Part shown: in pieces, positions 56,019 to 64,000 of the stretch
How positions within the stretch are numbered: position 1 is the stretch's first letter
Layout: every line of letters starts with the position of its first letter
Assembly (NCBI GenBank): GCA_937922795.1
Contig: CALAJK010000047.1
Location: 1 to 64,000, forward strand
Length of the DNA: 64,000 bases
From: an uncultured Anaerolineae bacterium
GTDB lineage: Bacteria > Chloroflexota > Anaerolineae > Aggregatilineales > Phototrophicaceae
Direction: 5' to 3'
Translations under genes and position numbers: made by a program
Notes under the pieces: model-generated
The model's input: the letters and a program-made list of their open reading frames with translations, nothing else
Database searches by the model: none
What the model was told of the DNA's origin: nothing

Positions 56019-58271
56019 TTGTCCCCCATGTCCGCTTTACGACCCCGAAGGCTGCTGGGCTTGATGCTGGCCGCCCTGGCGCTGATCGCGTCGGCGGACG
56101 CCCACGCGCAGGACACCGCCCAGCGCGACCCAGCCGACCTGGCGCGGCGGCTGCTGGGCTACACCGGCGAGCCGGCCATCCCGCCGCCTTCGCCGGCGTA
56201 CCGACTGGGCGACACGCTGGACTTCTGGGTGACGCGCGCCGGCGGCGACCGCCCGGCGCTGATCACGGCTGAGCTGGCCGCCGCCACGCCGACGCTGTAC
56301 GTGTGGGTGGAGCGCGGCCTAGACTACGACGCGGACGCGCTGACCCAGTTCGCGTCGCAGTTCAGCCGGCTGGTGAACCTGCTGCGCGTGCGCGACAACG
56401 CGCTCAGCGTCCGCCGTCAGGTTCAAGCGCTGGCTGACCTGGAAGGGCTGATGACCTGGCCGCTGCCCGACGTGGATAACGACCCCCATCTGTACGTGCT
56501 GTTCGCCGCCGACCTGCGCGAGGCGCGCAGCCCATTCTATCACCCGAACCACAGCCTGCCGGCCCCGCTCGTCCCCGGCGGCTACACCAACCAGCACGAG
56601 ACGCTGACCGTCAACGTCTCGGCCTTGCCCGGCATCCCCTTAGGCGACCCCACTTACCTCAACCTGCTGGGGCGCGCCTTCTTCTGGATGCAGGCCGCCC
56701 ACGCCAACCCCGCTCAACCCGTCTGGCTGACCGAGGCGCTGAGCTGGTATACCCTGCTCCAGATCGAAGGGACAGCGCTCACCAGCCAGGACATCGCCCC
56801 GTTTCTCGAAAACCCCAACACGCCGCTGCTGCGCCTGCCGGGGCTGGCCAGCGCCGGCCAGGAATTCGGCACGCAGCAGCTCTTCCTGCGCTACGTGCGC
56901 CAGCGCTACGGCGACGGCGTGCTGGCCGACCTGTTCACCCTGCCCGGCGACGGGCTGGAACCGCTGGACACGGCGCTTGCCCAGCGCAACATCATCGATC
57001 TGGCCACCGGTGAGCCGGTCACCGCCCGCGACGCCTTCGCCGATTTCGTGATGGCCAACCTGCTCAACGGCTTCATCGGCGACGGGCGCTATCTGCACCG
57101 GGGCGTGCAGTTCGCCCAAGGCCAATCAGTCGCTATCACCCGCCTGCCCGAAGACCTCAATGCCGATCTGGAAGGGATGACGGTCGGGCAGTTCGCCACG
57201 CGCTACTTCTTGATCACCAGCCCTGAACCCGCGGCGGTGACGATCGCGTTCGAGGGACAGCCGATCAACCGTCGCCTGCCGCTGCCCGCCGGCGGCGACG
57301 CCAACCGCTTCTACTGGTCCGGCGGCGGCCCGAACCGCGAGACGACGCTCACCCGGCGTTTCGACCTGAGCGGCGTCCAGAAGGCCGTTTTACAGTTCGA
57401 CCTATGGCACATGCTGGCCGACGGCTGGAACTACGTCTACCTGCAGGTCTCAGACGACGACGGCCAAACGTGGTCGCTGCTGCCCACCGCCACCGGCCGC
57501 CAGGACAACCCCTACGGCGTCGCCTATGGGCCGGGCTACACCGGCATCAGCAGCCTAGAAGCGCCGCGGCCGTTCCCTTACCTGGGCGTCGGCCTGGCGG
57601 CGGACGGCGTCACGCTGACCGACATCCTGCCGGATGGCCCCGTCGCCCAGACCGACATCCTGGTGGGCGACCGCATCGCCGGCTATGACGGCCGGCCGTG
57701 GCCGGGGCGGCCGAACATCATCGCTTGGCTGTCGAACTACCGCCCCGGCGACACCGTCAATCTGTACATCCAGCGCGGCGATACATTTCACGATGTGCCG
57801 GTCACGCTGGCGGCGCACCCCACCCGCGTTTTCGTCCCGGATGCCGTCTGGCTGCGCCAGGAAGCCGACCTTTCCGCCTACGCCGGTCGAACGATTCAGG
57901 TGCGCTTCGCTTACGTTAGCCAGCCGGGCGTCCCCAACGCTGGCGCCGCCGTTGACAACATCACCATCCCGGAGATCGGCTTCCGCGACGACGTCGAGGG
58001 CGGCGTGCCGGGCTGGACGCTCAACGGCTGGCAGCCGATGACCAACCAGACGCCGCAGCAGTTCCTGGTGCAGGCCGCCAGCATCGGCCAGGATCGCGCC
58101 TCCAGCGGCGTGCGCCGCCTGCTCGGCCCCAACGGCGGCGCGCGGGGGATATGGGAGTTCAACCTGGCGGCGGGGCAGCTCCTGCTGCTGGCCATCTCCG
58201 GCATGAATGATGACACCGACCAGCCGGCCAGCTTCGACCTGCGGCTGCGACCGGCCGCCGCAGAAAGCTGA
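56019..58271 (+). CDS. Secreted protein: degenerate metallopeptidase-like region, beta-sandwich and PDZ domain
   Basis: Signal peptide; YTNQHETLTVNVS...LLGRAFFWMQAAHANPAQPVWLTEALSWY; PYLGVGLAADGVTLTDILPDGPVAQTDILVGDRIAGYDGRP PDZ; immune-inhibitor-A-like strands on both sides of PDZ. Confidence 0.75.
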   Translation: MSPMSALRPRRLLGLMLAALALIASADAHAQDTAQRDPADLARRLLGYTGEPAIPPPSPAYRLGDTLDFWVTRAGGDRPALITAELAAATPTLYVWVERGLDYDADALTQFASQFSRLVNLLRVRDNALSVRRQVQALADLEGLMTWPLPDVDNDPHLYVLFAADLREARSPFYHPNHSLPAPLVPGGYTNQHETLTVNVSALPGIPLGDPTYLNLLGRAFFWMQAAHANPAQPVWLTEALSWYTLLQIEGTALTSQDIAPFLENPNTPLLRLPGLASAGQEFGTQQLFLRYVRQRYGDGVLADLFTLPGDGLEPLDTALAQRNIIDLATGEPVTARDAFADFVMANLLNGFIGDGRYLHRGVQFAQGQSVAITRLPEDLNADLEGMTVGQFATRYFLITSPEPAAVTIAFEGQPINRRLPLPAGGDANRFYWSGGGPNRETTLTRRFDLSGVQKAVLQFDLWHMLADGWNYVYLQVSDDDGQTWSLLPTATGRQDNPYGVAYGPGYTGISSLEAPRPFPYLGVGLAADGVTLTDILPDGPVAQTDILVGDRIAGYDGRPWPGRPNIIAWLSNYRPGDTVNLYIQRGDTFHDVPVTLAAHPTRVFVPDAVWLRQEADLSAYAGRTIQVRFAYVSQPGVPNAGAAVDNITIPEIGFRDDVEGGVPGWTLNGWQPMTNQTPQQFLVQAASIGQDRASSGVRRLLGPNGGARGIWEFNLAAGQLLLLAISGMNDDTDQPASFDLRLRPAAAES

Positions 58272-58277
58272 GACCCG

Positions 58278-59000
58278 ATGCTGCCGTTCAGTTTTTACGA
58301 CTTGGTGGAGGCCTGCGCTGGGGACGAGTGTCCGGTGTGCACGCTGCTCATCCGCGACGCCGATCGCTACCTCGACTCGCTGCTGTACGAGTTCGCCAAT
58401 GACCCCGGCACCCACGCCGCCTTTCGCGCTGGCCGCGGGCTGTGCAACCTGCACAGCTGGCAGCTCACCCGCTACGACGCCGGCGTGCTGGGCATCGCCA
58501 TCCTGCAAACGGCGGTGATTGACGAGGTGCTGCGGTTGATTGACGAGGCGCCGGCGCAGCCCTCAGGCGGGTTGGCGCGGATGTTCGGTTCAGGCGCGAA
58601 CGGCCCGTCGGCGCTGGCCGACCGGCTGGAGCCAGAAGGCCCATGCCTGGTGTGCCAGACGCTGGCGCAGGCCGAAGCCAGCTACCTGGAAGCCCTGGTG
58701 ACTCATCTGGGTGACGCCCGGCTGGAGGCGGCCTTCCGTCGTTCTGCTGGGTTGTGCCTGCCGCACTTTCGCACCGCGCTGCGCGGGCCGGGGCCGGGGG
58801 CGGCGCTCGACCGGCTGATCGCCCTGCAGACCGAGCGCTGGCGCCAGCTCAAGGCCGAACTGCTGGAATTCCAGTCCAAGAGCGATTACAAACGCGCCCA
58901 CGAGGTCATGGGGCGCGAACGCGACAGCTGGCGGCGGGCGATCGGCAGCGCCGCCGGGGCGCACGCCGTGTTCGGCCTGCGCCGCCCGCCGGGCAAATAG
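58278..59000 (+). CDS. DUF6062-like protein with duplicated CxxC...CxxH motifs
   Basis: ECPVCTLL...GLCNLHSWQL and PCLVCQTL...GLCLPHFRTAL. Confidence 0.75.
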   Translation: MLPFSFYDLVEACAGDECPVCTLLIRDADRYLDSLLYEFANDPGTHAAFRAGRGLCNLHSWQLTRYDAGVLGIAILQTAVIDEVLRLIDEAPAQPSGGLARMFGSGANGPSALADRLEPEGPCLVCQTLAQAEASYLEALVTHLGDARLEAAFRRSAGLCLPHFRTALRGPGPGAALDRLIALQTERWRQLKAELLEFQSKSDYKRAHEVMGRERDSWRRAIGSAAGAHAVFGLRRPPGK

Positions 59001-59021
59001 CGCCGCTGGAAGGCGACCTTG

Positions 59022-62000
59022 TCAGGATGCGCGGGCTTTGAAGTAACCGGCCACGAAGCGGTAGAACTCCAGCGTATTCTTGGGCTGCGCGCGGTTCTCT
59101 TCCAGACGCCGCGCTTGGGTGTTGTCCTCTAGGGCGCGGATGTTGCCAGACTCGACGATGAGCGTGGTGAGCTCAGCCACCCGCTGCAAGTCGATCGCCA
59201 AGTTGCGCACCAGCTCCCGTCGCCTGATCAGCGGCAGATCGCCCCATAAGCTCTCGATCTCGCCCCGCAGCGCCGCCGCGCTCACCCCTACCCGCTTCTC
59301 CAGCGGAAACGCCCGCAGCAGCGCCCGCAGCAGGCTGTTGACCACCGCCGACTCCTCCCGCAGCCGCGGCGCTGATCGCTCCGCCAGCGGATGCGGAACT
59401 AGCGGCGCTTGCAGCCGCAGCGGGTAGCGCTTGCCTTTGGTGAAGTAGCCGCCCAGCACCCACAGCACATCCAGCGCCGTCGTCGGGTCGGTCTTCCCGG
59501 TCAGCAGCCCTTCGATGTGCCGACTGAGATGGCGGGGATGATTGGCCAACTGCTGGCCTCCGAGTACGATCACAGCGCGCGCCAGGCCGAGCACCTCGCG
59601 GACGATCGCCAACCGTTCGTCATCGGTCAGCCCGCCGCCCATGCTGGCGAGATCGCTCAACAGCGAGCTGACGCTGGGGACGCGATTTTTATCGGCGTAC
59701 GCCAGCGCCGTATCGTACAGAAAATCGGCGGTGACATGCAGCAGTTCGGCATAAGTCGCCACGTCCACGCCGTCCAGCGCCTGCCGCAGGGCATATGACG
59801 CCCCCAACGCGGCCTGCACATCCGGGCCGAACTCGCGCCCGAACACCGTCACCGCCTGACGCGCCTCCTCATCGTCGGCATGGCGCACATAGCGGCGCAT
59901 CAGCTCTAAGCCGGCCAGCCTGACTTTGTCGTCCCAATCCATCAGCTTATACATGCGCCCGATGATGCCCGTGCCCCGGCCTCGGTCGCGCGCTGCCACC
60001 TGCGCCGTCATCCCAGCGACCCGGATGGTGTTGGCCGCGTCGCGCCGCTTGATGTGGAACTTGAGCAGGGCGATCATGGCGCTGGGATCAATGACCTCTA
60101 GGATGGCCGGATTGTCGAGGATGAGGTGGGTGGCTTCCTCGGCCACCGCATCCAGCGCCGCCGCCCACTCATGGCCTTCGAGCGCGCCGATATAGGCCAT
60201 GGCCAGCGGCAGCGACCGGATGCCCGTCTCGCCGATCACCTTCAGCGCCGTCGGGATGTTCTCGGTAGGAATGGGCGTCTCGGCGAAGATGCGGCGCACC
60301 ACCGCCACATAGTCGGTCTGGGCGTCGCCGGGGTACAGCGTGCGCGCCTGGTGCAGCATCTCATTGGCCAGATCGACATAGGCCCCGGACGCCAGCAGCA
60401 GCTGCAGCAGGTACGTCGGACCGGGCGGATCTAACTGCCGCAGCAGATCATCGCGCGACAGATTGCGGGCGATCCAGTGCAGCACCTGGCTGTACTGCAC
60501 CGCCCAGGGGGTGGGCAGAAGCTGCACCAACCCGGCCAGGGCGGTCGTGTCCACCACATCCGGCCGGTCGGCCATCAGCGCCGCCTCCGCCAGACGGATC
60601 AGCACCAAGTCGCGCCATTCATCTCCGAACGCCGCCGCCGTGTCCGCCAGCAGCCCGGCCGGGCACAGGCCTGGGTCGCTGCCGGTCACATACGGGGCCA
60701 GCCGCGCCAGACCGGGCGGCAGCAGGGCGGTGAAGCGCTGCGCGCTGAGGAAGCGCCGCAGCACATCGCTCTCCAGATAGTTGACCGCCAGCAGAAACAG
60801 CGTCAGGCTCAGATCGGCGTCGCCCACAGTCAGCGGCAGCGCCATCTCGATCAGCCGCGCCACCATACGGCTGACTTCGACGCCAGCGTCGGCGCGGTGC
60901 ACCGCCTCCAAGAATTGATTGACCGCCTTGCTGTCGCGGGCGTCTACCAGCGTCTGCATGTGCGCCAGCGCCGCCCGATGGGTCAGACTCACCCAGGTCA
61001 TCCCCGCTGGCCCCAGCGGGTTCGCCAGCCAGCGCGCCAGCGTCTCGTAGACCAGCCCGGCTTTGCCGTCGGCAATGGCGTCGCTGAGCTGAGCCTGCAC
61101 TGCCTGCTCCAACCGCGGCTGCTGGCGCAGCATGACGGCGATCGGGTCAGCCTGGCTCATATCGCCCAGCGCCAGCGAGAATGCCAGCAGGTGCTGCACA
61201 TACGCCACCTTCAGCTCGTCGCTGAGGGTGGGGTCTTCGGCCAGCACCCGCGCCACGTCCTCGATGCCCACCGGCTGGCTGGTGAGCAGCGCCTCATCCA
61301 GCTTGAAGCGGTTGGCGGCGTAGCCCAGGGCGTCGGCCAGCCGGTCGCCGAGTTTGATGCGCCAGGCGGCCACGGCCGTGAGCTGCCGCGTGCGTTGGAT
61401 GACCAGCTCGGCGTCCAGCCGGAGCTGGCTGGCGATGAACCGGCTGTAGGCGTCTTCGATGGGCGCGCCGACGATCTGCCCGCTCGGCCACTGGAAAACC
61501 AGCGACCGCTCCGGCGCGCCATCCGCCGCGAAGCACACTTGCACGTCCAGATGTGACGACGCCAGGCTGTGAGTGGCGAAGGTCACGCCGAAGCGCGCCG
61601 ACGGCGGCAGCAGCGCCAGCAGCCCCTGCACGAACCGCACCCGCGTCTCCAGATCGGGCGGCGCGTCCTGAATGTAGAGCGGAACCCCCTGGACGATGGC
61701 CGCCAGCAGCGCCTCGATCCGGTCCACGCGGTTGCCGGTATAGCTCATCAACGCTAAGATGTTGTCGATCTGTTCAGCCGCCGACGGCGCTTCGGTCTGC
61801 GGCAGTTCCAGCGGGCGCAGCGCGTCGCCCAGACGGTCGTATGTCGGCGGCTGGTCTTCCACCAGCCGCAGCAGCGCTCTCAGGTTGCCGCCCATCGCCC
61901 GCAGCATATCCGGCTGCGCGATGATGAAGTGCAGCATGCTCTGGCCAGCCGCGCCTAACTGCGACTGCACCAGCACGAACGGGACTGCCTGCCGCCCCCG

Positions 62001-62252
62001 CACCAGCGCCCAGGCGCCGCGCGCCGCGCCCGGCAGCGGCGGCAGCAGCGCCAGCCGCACCGCCTCGGCCACCTGTTCGGGCTTTATGCCCGGCGAGGCG
62101 GCGAGCAGGCGCAGGTCGCCGTAGGGCTGGTCGTCGCGCACGAACTGGCCGTAGTAGAAATGTTCCAGGGCATAACTCGTAGCGGACACGGCAGTTTTCT
62201 TCCGAATACCCCGAATTTTCAGATGAAAGCCAGTGACGAAATCCGTTAACAT
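59022..62252 (-). CDS. Large (1076 aa) uncharacterised alpha-helical protein; possible GTPase-associated protein 1 (GAP1)-like N-terminus
   Basis: Single long ORF; ALEHFYYGQFVRDDQPYGDLRLLAASPGIKPEQV...PPSARFGVTFATHSLASSHLDVQVCF; family assignment tentative. Confidence 0.65.
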   Translation of the reverse strand: MLTDFVTGFHLKIRGIRKKTAVSATSYALEHFYYGQFVRDDQPYGDLRLLAASPGIKPEQVAEAVRLALLPPLPGAARGAWALVRGRQAVPFVLVQSQLGAAGQSMLHFIIAQPDMLRAMGGNLRALLRLVEDQPPTYDRLGDALRPLELPQTEAPSAAEQIDNILALMSYTGNRVDRIEALLAAIVQGVPLYIQDAPPDLETRVRFVQGLLALLPPSARFGVTFATHSLASSHLDVQVCFAADGAPERSLVFQWPSGQIVGAPIEDAYSRFIASQLRLDAELVIQRTRQLTAVAAWRIKLGDRLADALGYAANRFKLDEALLTSQPVGIEDVARVLAEDPTLSDELKVAYVQHLLAFSLALGDMSQADPIAVMLRQQPRLEQAVQAQLSDAIADGKAGLVYETLARWLANPLGPAGMTWVSLTHRAALAHMQTLVDARDSKAVNQFLEAVHRADAGVEVSRMVARLIEMALPLTVGDADLSLTLFLLAVNYLESDVLRRFLSAQRFTALLPPGLARLAPYVTGSDPGLCPAGLLADTAAAFGDEWRDLVLIRLAEAALMADRPDVVDTTALAGLVQLLPTPWAVQYSQVLHWIARNLSRDDLLRQLDPPGPTYLLQLLLASGAYVDLANEMLHQARTLYPGDAQTDYVAVVRRIFAETPIPTENIPTALKVIGETGIRSLPLAMAYIGALEGHEWAAALDAVAEEATHLILDNPAILEVIDPSAMIALLKFHIKRRDAANTIRVAGMTAQVAARDRGRGTGIIGRMYKLMDWDDKVRLAGLELMRRYVRHADDEEARQAVTVFGREFGPDVQAALGASYALRQALDGVDVATYAELLHVTADFLYDTALAYADKNRVPSVSSLLSDLASMGGGLTDDERLAIVREVLGLARAVIVLGGQQLANHPRHLSRHIEGLLTGKTDPTTALDVLWVLGGYFTKGKRYPLRLQAPLVPHPLAERSAPRLREESAVVNSLLRALLRAFPLEKRVGVSAAALRGEIESLWGDLPLIRRRELVRNLAIDLQRVAELTTLIVESGNIRALEDNTQARRLEENRAQPKNTLEFYRFVAGYFKARAS

Positions 62253-62279
62253 TCGCCTTTACTATAAACCACGCAGGGC

Positions 62280-63848
62280 TTAATCGCCAGAGTACAAATC
62301 TCCCCAGCCGCCCCCGCCCGGCGTCTCGATGATGACGCGGTCGCCCGGCTGGACGCGGCTGGTGAACTTGCCGCCGACCGGTTCCGGCACGCCGCCGCGC
62401 ACGATCCAGTTCTGCCCGCACGCGCCCGGCGCGCCGCCCGCCAGACCGTAAGGCGCGTACCGGCGGCGCTCGCTGTTGAAAGTCACGGTGCACGGAGCCA
62501 GGAACTCGTAGACCCGCCGCAGGCCGTCGCCGCCGCGCCGCCGCCCGCAGCCGCCCGAACCCTCGCGCAGGCTGTACGCGATCACCCGCAGCGGCAGCAC
62601 GTACTCCAGCGCCTCGACCGGCGTGTTGCGCGTGTTGGTCATGTGGCTGTGCCGTCCGCTCAGGCCGTCGCCCAGCGGCCCGGCGCCGTGCCCGCCGCCG
62701 ATCGTCTCGTAGTAGACGAAAGCCTGCCCGGCGACCATCCCGCCGCAGGTGAAATTGTTCATCGTGCCCTGGCTGGCCGCCGGGATGCGCCCCGGCAGCG
62801 CCTGCGCCAGCGCCCCCAGCACGACGTCCACCACCCGCTGGCCGGTCTCGGTGTTGCCGACCGCCACCGCCGCCGGAAAACGCGGGTTGAGCACGCTGCC
62901 CGGCTCGACCCGCACCTGCACCGGTTCGAAGCAGCCGTGGTTCACCGGCACGTCATCAGCGGCCAGCAGCCGCACACAGTACCACACCGCCGACCGCACG
63001 ATCGCCTCGACCGCGTTGACATTGCCCGCCGCCTGGGGCGCGCTGCCGGCGAAGTCCACCGTCATCCGGCTGCCGGCCACGGTCACCGTCGCCCGGATCG
63101 GGATGCGGAACTCGGCCTGACCGTCGCCCTCCAGCGCGTCTTCAAAGCTGTAGCTGCCGTCCGGGATGGCGGCGATGGCCGCTTCCGTCATCCGGCACGA
63201 GTAGGCTTGCAGCGCCGCCGCGTGTTCCGCCAATCGGCTCAAGCCATGCTCAGCCGCCAGCGCTTGCAGCCGGCGCTCGCCGCTGCGCTGGGCGGCGAGC
63301 TGCGCTTCCAGGTCGCCGAGGCGCTCATCCGGGGCGCGGCTGTTGGCGGCGATGAGCGCCAGCACCCCGGCGCTGCGCCGCCCGCCCTCGACCAGCTTGA
63401 CCGGCGGGATGATGATCCCCTCCTGGTACAGCTCGGTGCTCAGCGGCAGCGACCCCGGCGACATGCCACCCACGTCGGCGTGGTGCGCCCGGCTGGCGAC
63501 GAAGAAGGCCGCCGCGCCGTCCACGAACACCGGCGACACCAGCGTGATATCCGGCAGGTGCGTGCCGCCGCGGTATGGATCGTTCAGGATGACCACATCG
63601 CCCGGCGCGAACGTCTCGAAGGCGCTGAGGGCATAGGCGACCGAAGCCGGCATGCTGCCCAGATGCACGGGGATATGCGCCGCCTGTGCCACCATCCGCC
63701 CCTGCGCGTCGAACACCGCGCAGCTAAAATCCAGCCGTTCGCGGATGTTGGGGCTGAAGCTGGCGCGCTGCAGCGTCAGCCCCATCTCCTCGGCCACCGA
63801 GGCGAACAGATGCTTGAACACTTCCAGCGAGATCGGGTCTACGGCCAT
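62280..63848 (-). CDS. Hydantoinase B / 5-oxoprolinase HyuB-type subunit
   Basis: DPISLEVFKHLFASVAEEMGLTLQRASFSPNIRERLDFSCAVFD; VILNDPYRGGTHLPDITLVSPVF; NTRNTPVEALE. Confidence 0.92.
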   Translation of the reverse strand: MAVDPISLEVFKHLFASVAEEMGLTLQRASFSPNIRERLDFSCAVFDAQGRMVAQAAHIPVHLGSMPASVAYALSAFETFAPGDVVILNDPYRGGTHLPDITLVSPVFVDGAAAFFVASRAHHADVGGMSPGSLPLSTELYQEGIIIPPVKLVEGGRRSAGVLALIAANSRAPDERLGDLEAQLAAQRSGERRLQALAAEHGLSRLAEHAAALQAYSCRMTEAAIAAIPDGSYSFEDALEGDGQAEFRIPIRATVTVAGSRMTVDFAGSAPQAAGNVNAVEAIVRSAVWYCVRLLAADDVPVNHGCFEPVQVRVEPGSVLNPRFPAAVAVGNTETGQRVVDVVLGALAQALPGRIPAASQGTMNNFTCGGMVAGQAFVYYETIGGGHGAGPLGDGLSGRHSHMTNTRNTPVEALEYVLPLRVIAYSLREGSGGCGRRRGGDGLRRVYEFLAPCTVTFNSERRRYAPYGLAGGAPGACGQNWIVRGGVPEPVGGKFTSRVQPGDRVIIETPGGGGWGDLYSGD

Positions 63849-63853
63849 GCGAT

Positions 63854-63970
63854 TCAGCCGGCGCGCCAGCAGCGCCTCAGACAGCCCAGCGCCCGCTGGG
63901 GCAGGGCGAGGACGGTCAGCCAGCGCAGATCTTCTGGCGGCGGCAGCACGGTGCCGTTGGTGGTGGTCAT
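63854..63970 (-). CDS. 38-aa small ORF upstream of hyuB-like gene
   Basis: ATG with GGGAGGT RBS-like sequence; MTTTNGTVLPPPEDLRWLTVLALPQRALGCLRRCWRAG; may be spurious. Confidence 0.25.
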   Translation of the reverse strand: MTTTNGTVLPPPEDLRWLTVLALPQRALGCLRRCWRAG

Positions 63971-64000
63971 CGGCGCACCTCCCGGTCAGCGCAGCCAGGC

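Noticed and set aside
57555-58508. 317-aa minus-strand ORF
   Set aside because: Antisense to the secreted PDZ protein; no coherent domain.
60477-61556. 359-aa plus-strand ORF
   Set aside because: Antisense to the 1076-aa gene; Gln/His/Arg-rich.

Overview
64-kb, GC-rich, gene-dense bacterial chromosome segment. Gene content (PucC-like MFS, DUF4388/GTPase pair, DUF3048, DUF6062, multi-GAF kinases, Thr-Pro-rich RodZ-like protein) suggests Chloroflexota, but this is inference. No rRNA, tRNA, CRISPR array or transposase was recognised. Housekeeping genes seen: rnz, rimO, rplI, menA, ubiB-like, arsA/get3-like, tag, fabI, bioY, xseA/xseB, murJ, thiamine pyrophosphokinase. Most interesting region: a tightly packed minus-strand operon (about 18.6-24.15 kb). 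It pairs a class II (DxDD) diterpene cyclase with a protein resembling Mycobacterium tuberculosis Rv3378c (tuberculosinol synthase). A membrane histidine kinase and two receiver-only response regulators lie between them, and a HAD phosphatase follows. Second region of interest: a minus-strand operon (50.4-45.3 kb) behind a near-consensus promoter, encoding DUF4388/PATAN protein, small GTPase, alpha/beta hydrolase, left-handed beta-helix protein and a cyanobacterial-type acyl-ACP reductase (AAR) homologue that keeps the catalytic Cys. No aldehyde-deformylating oxygenase is in view. Also notable: a 2738-aa kinase with about 12 GAF domains, several apparent pseudo-enzymes (hydrolase with GHGLG instead of GHSxG, trypsin-like fold without triad, metallopeptidase-like protein without HExxH, degenerate GGDEF), a PucC-like transporter behind a strong promoter with helically phased T-tracts, and a long inverted repeat between xseB and murJ. 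All homology calls are from motif recognition by eye; no searches were run.
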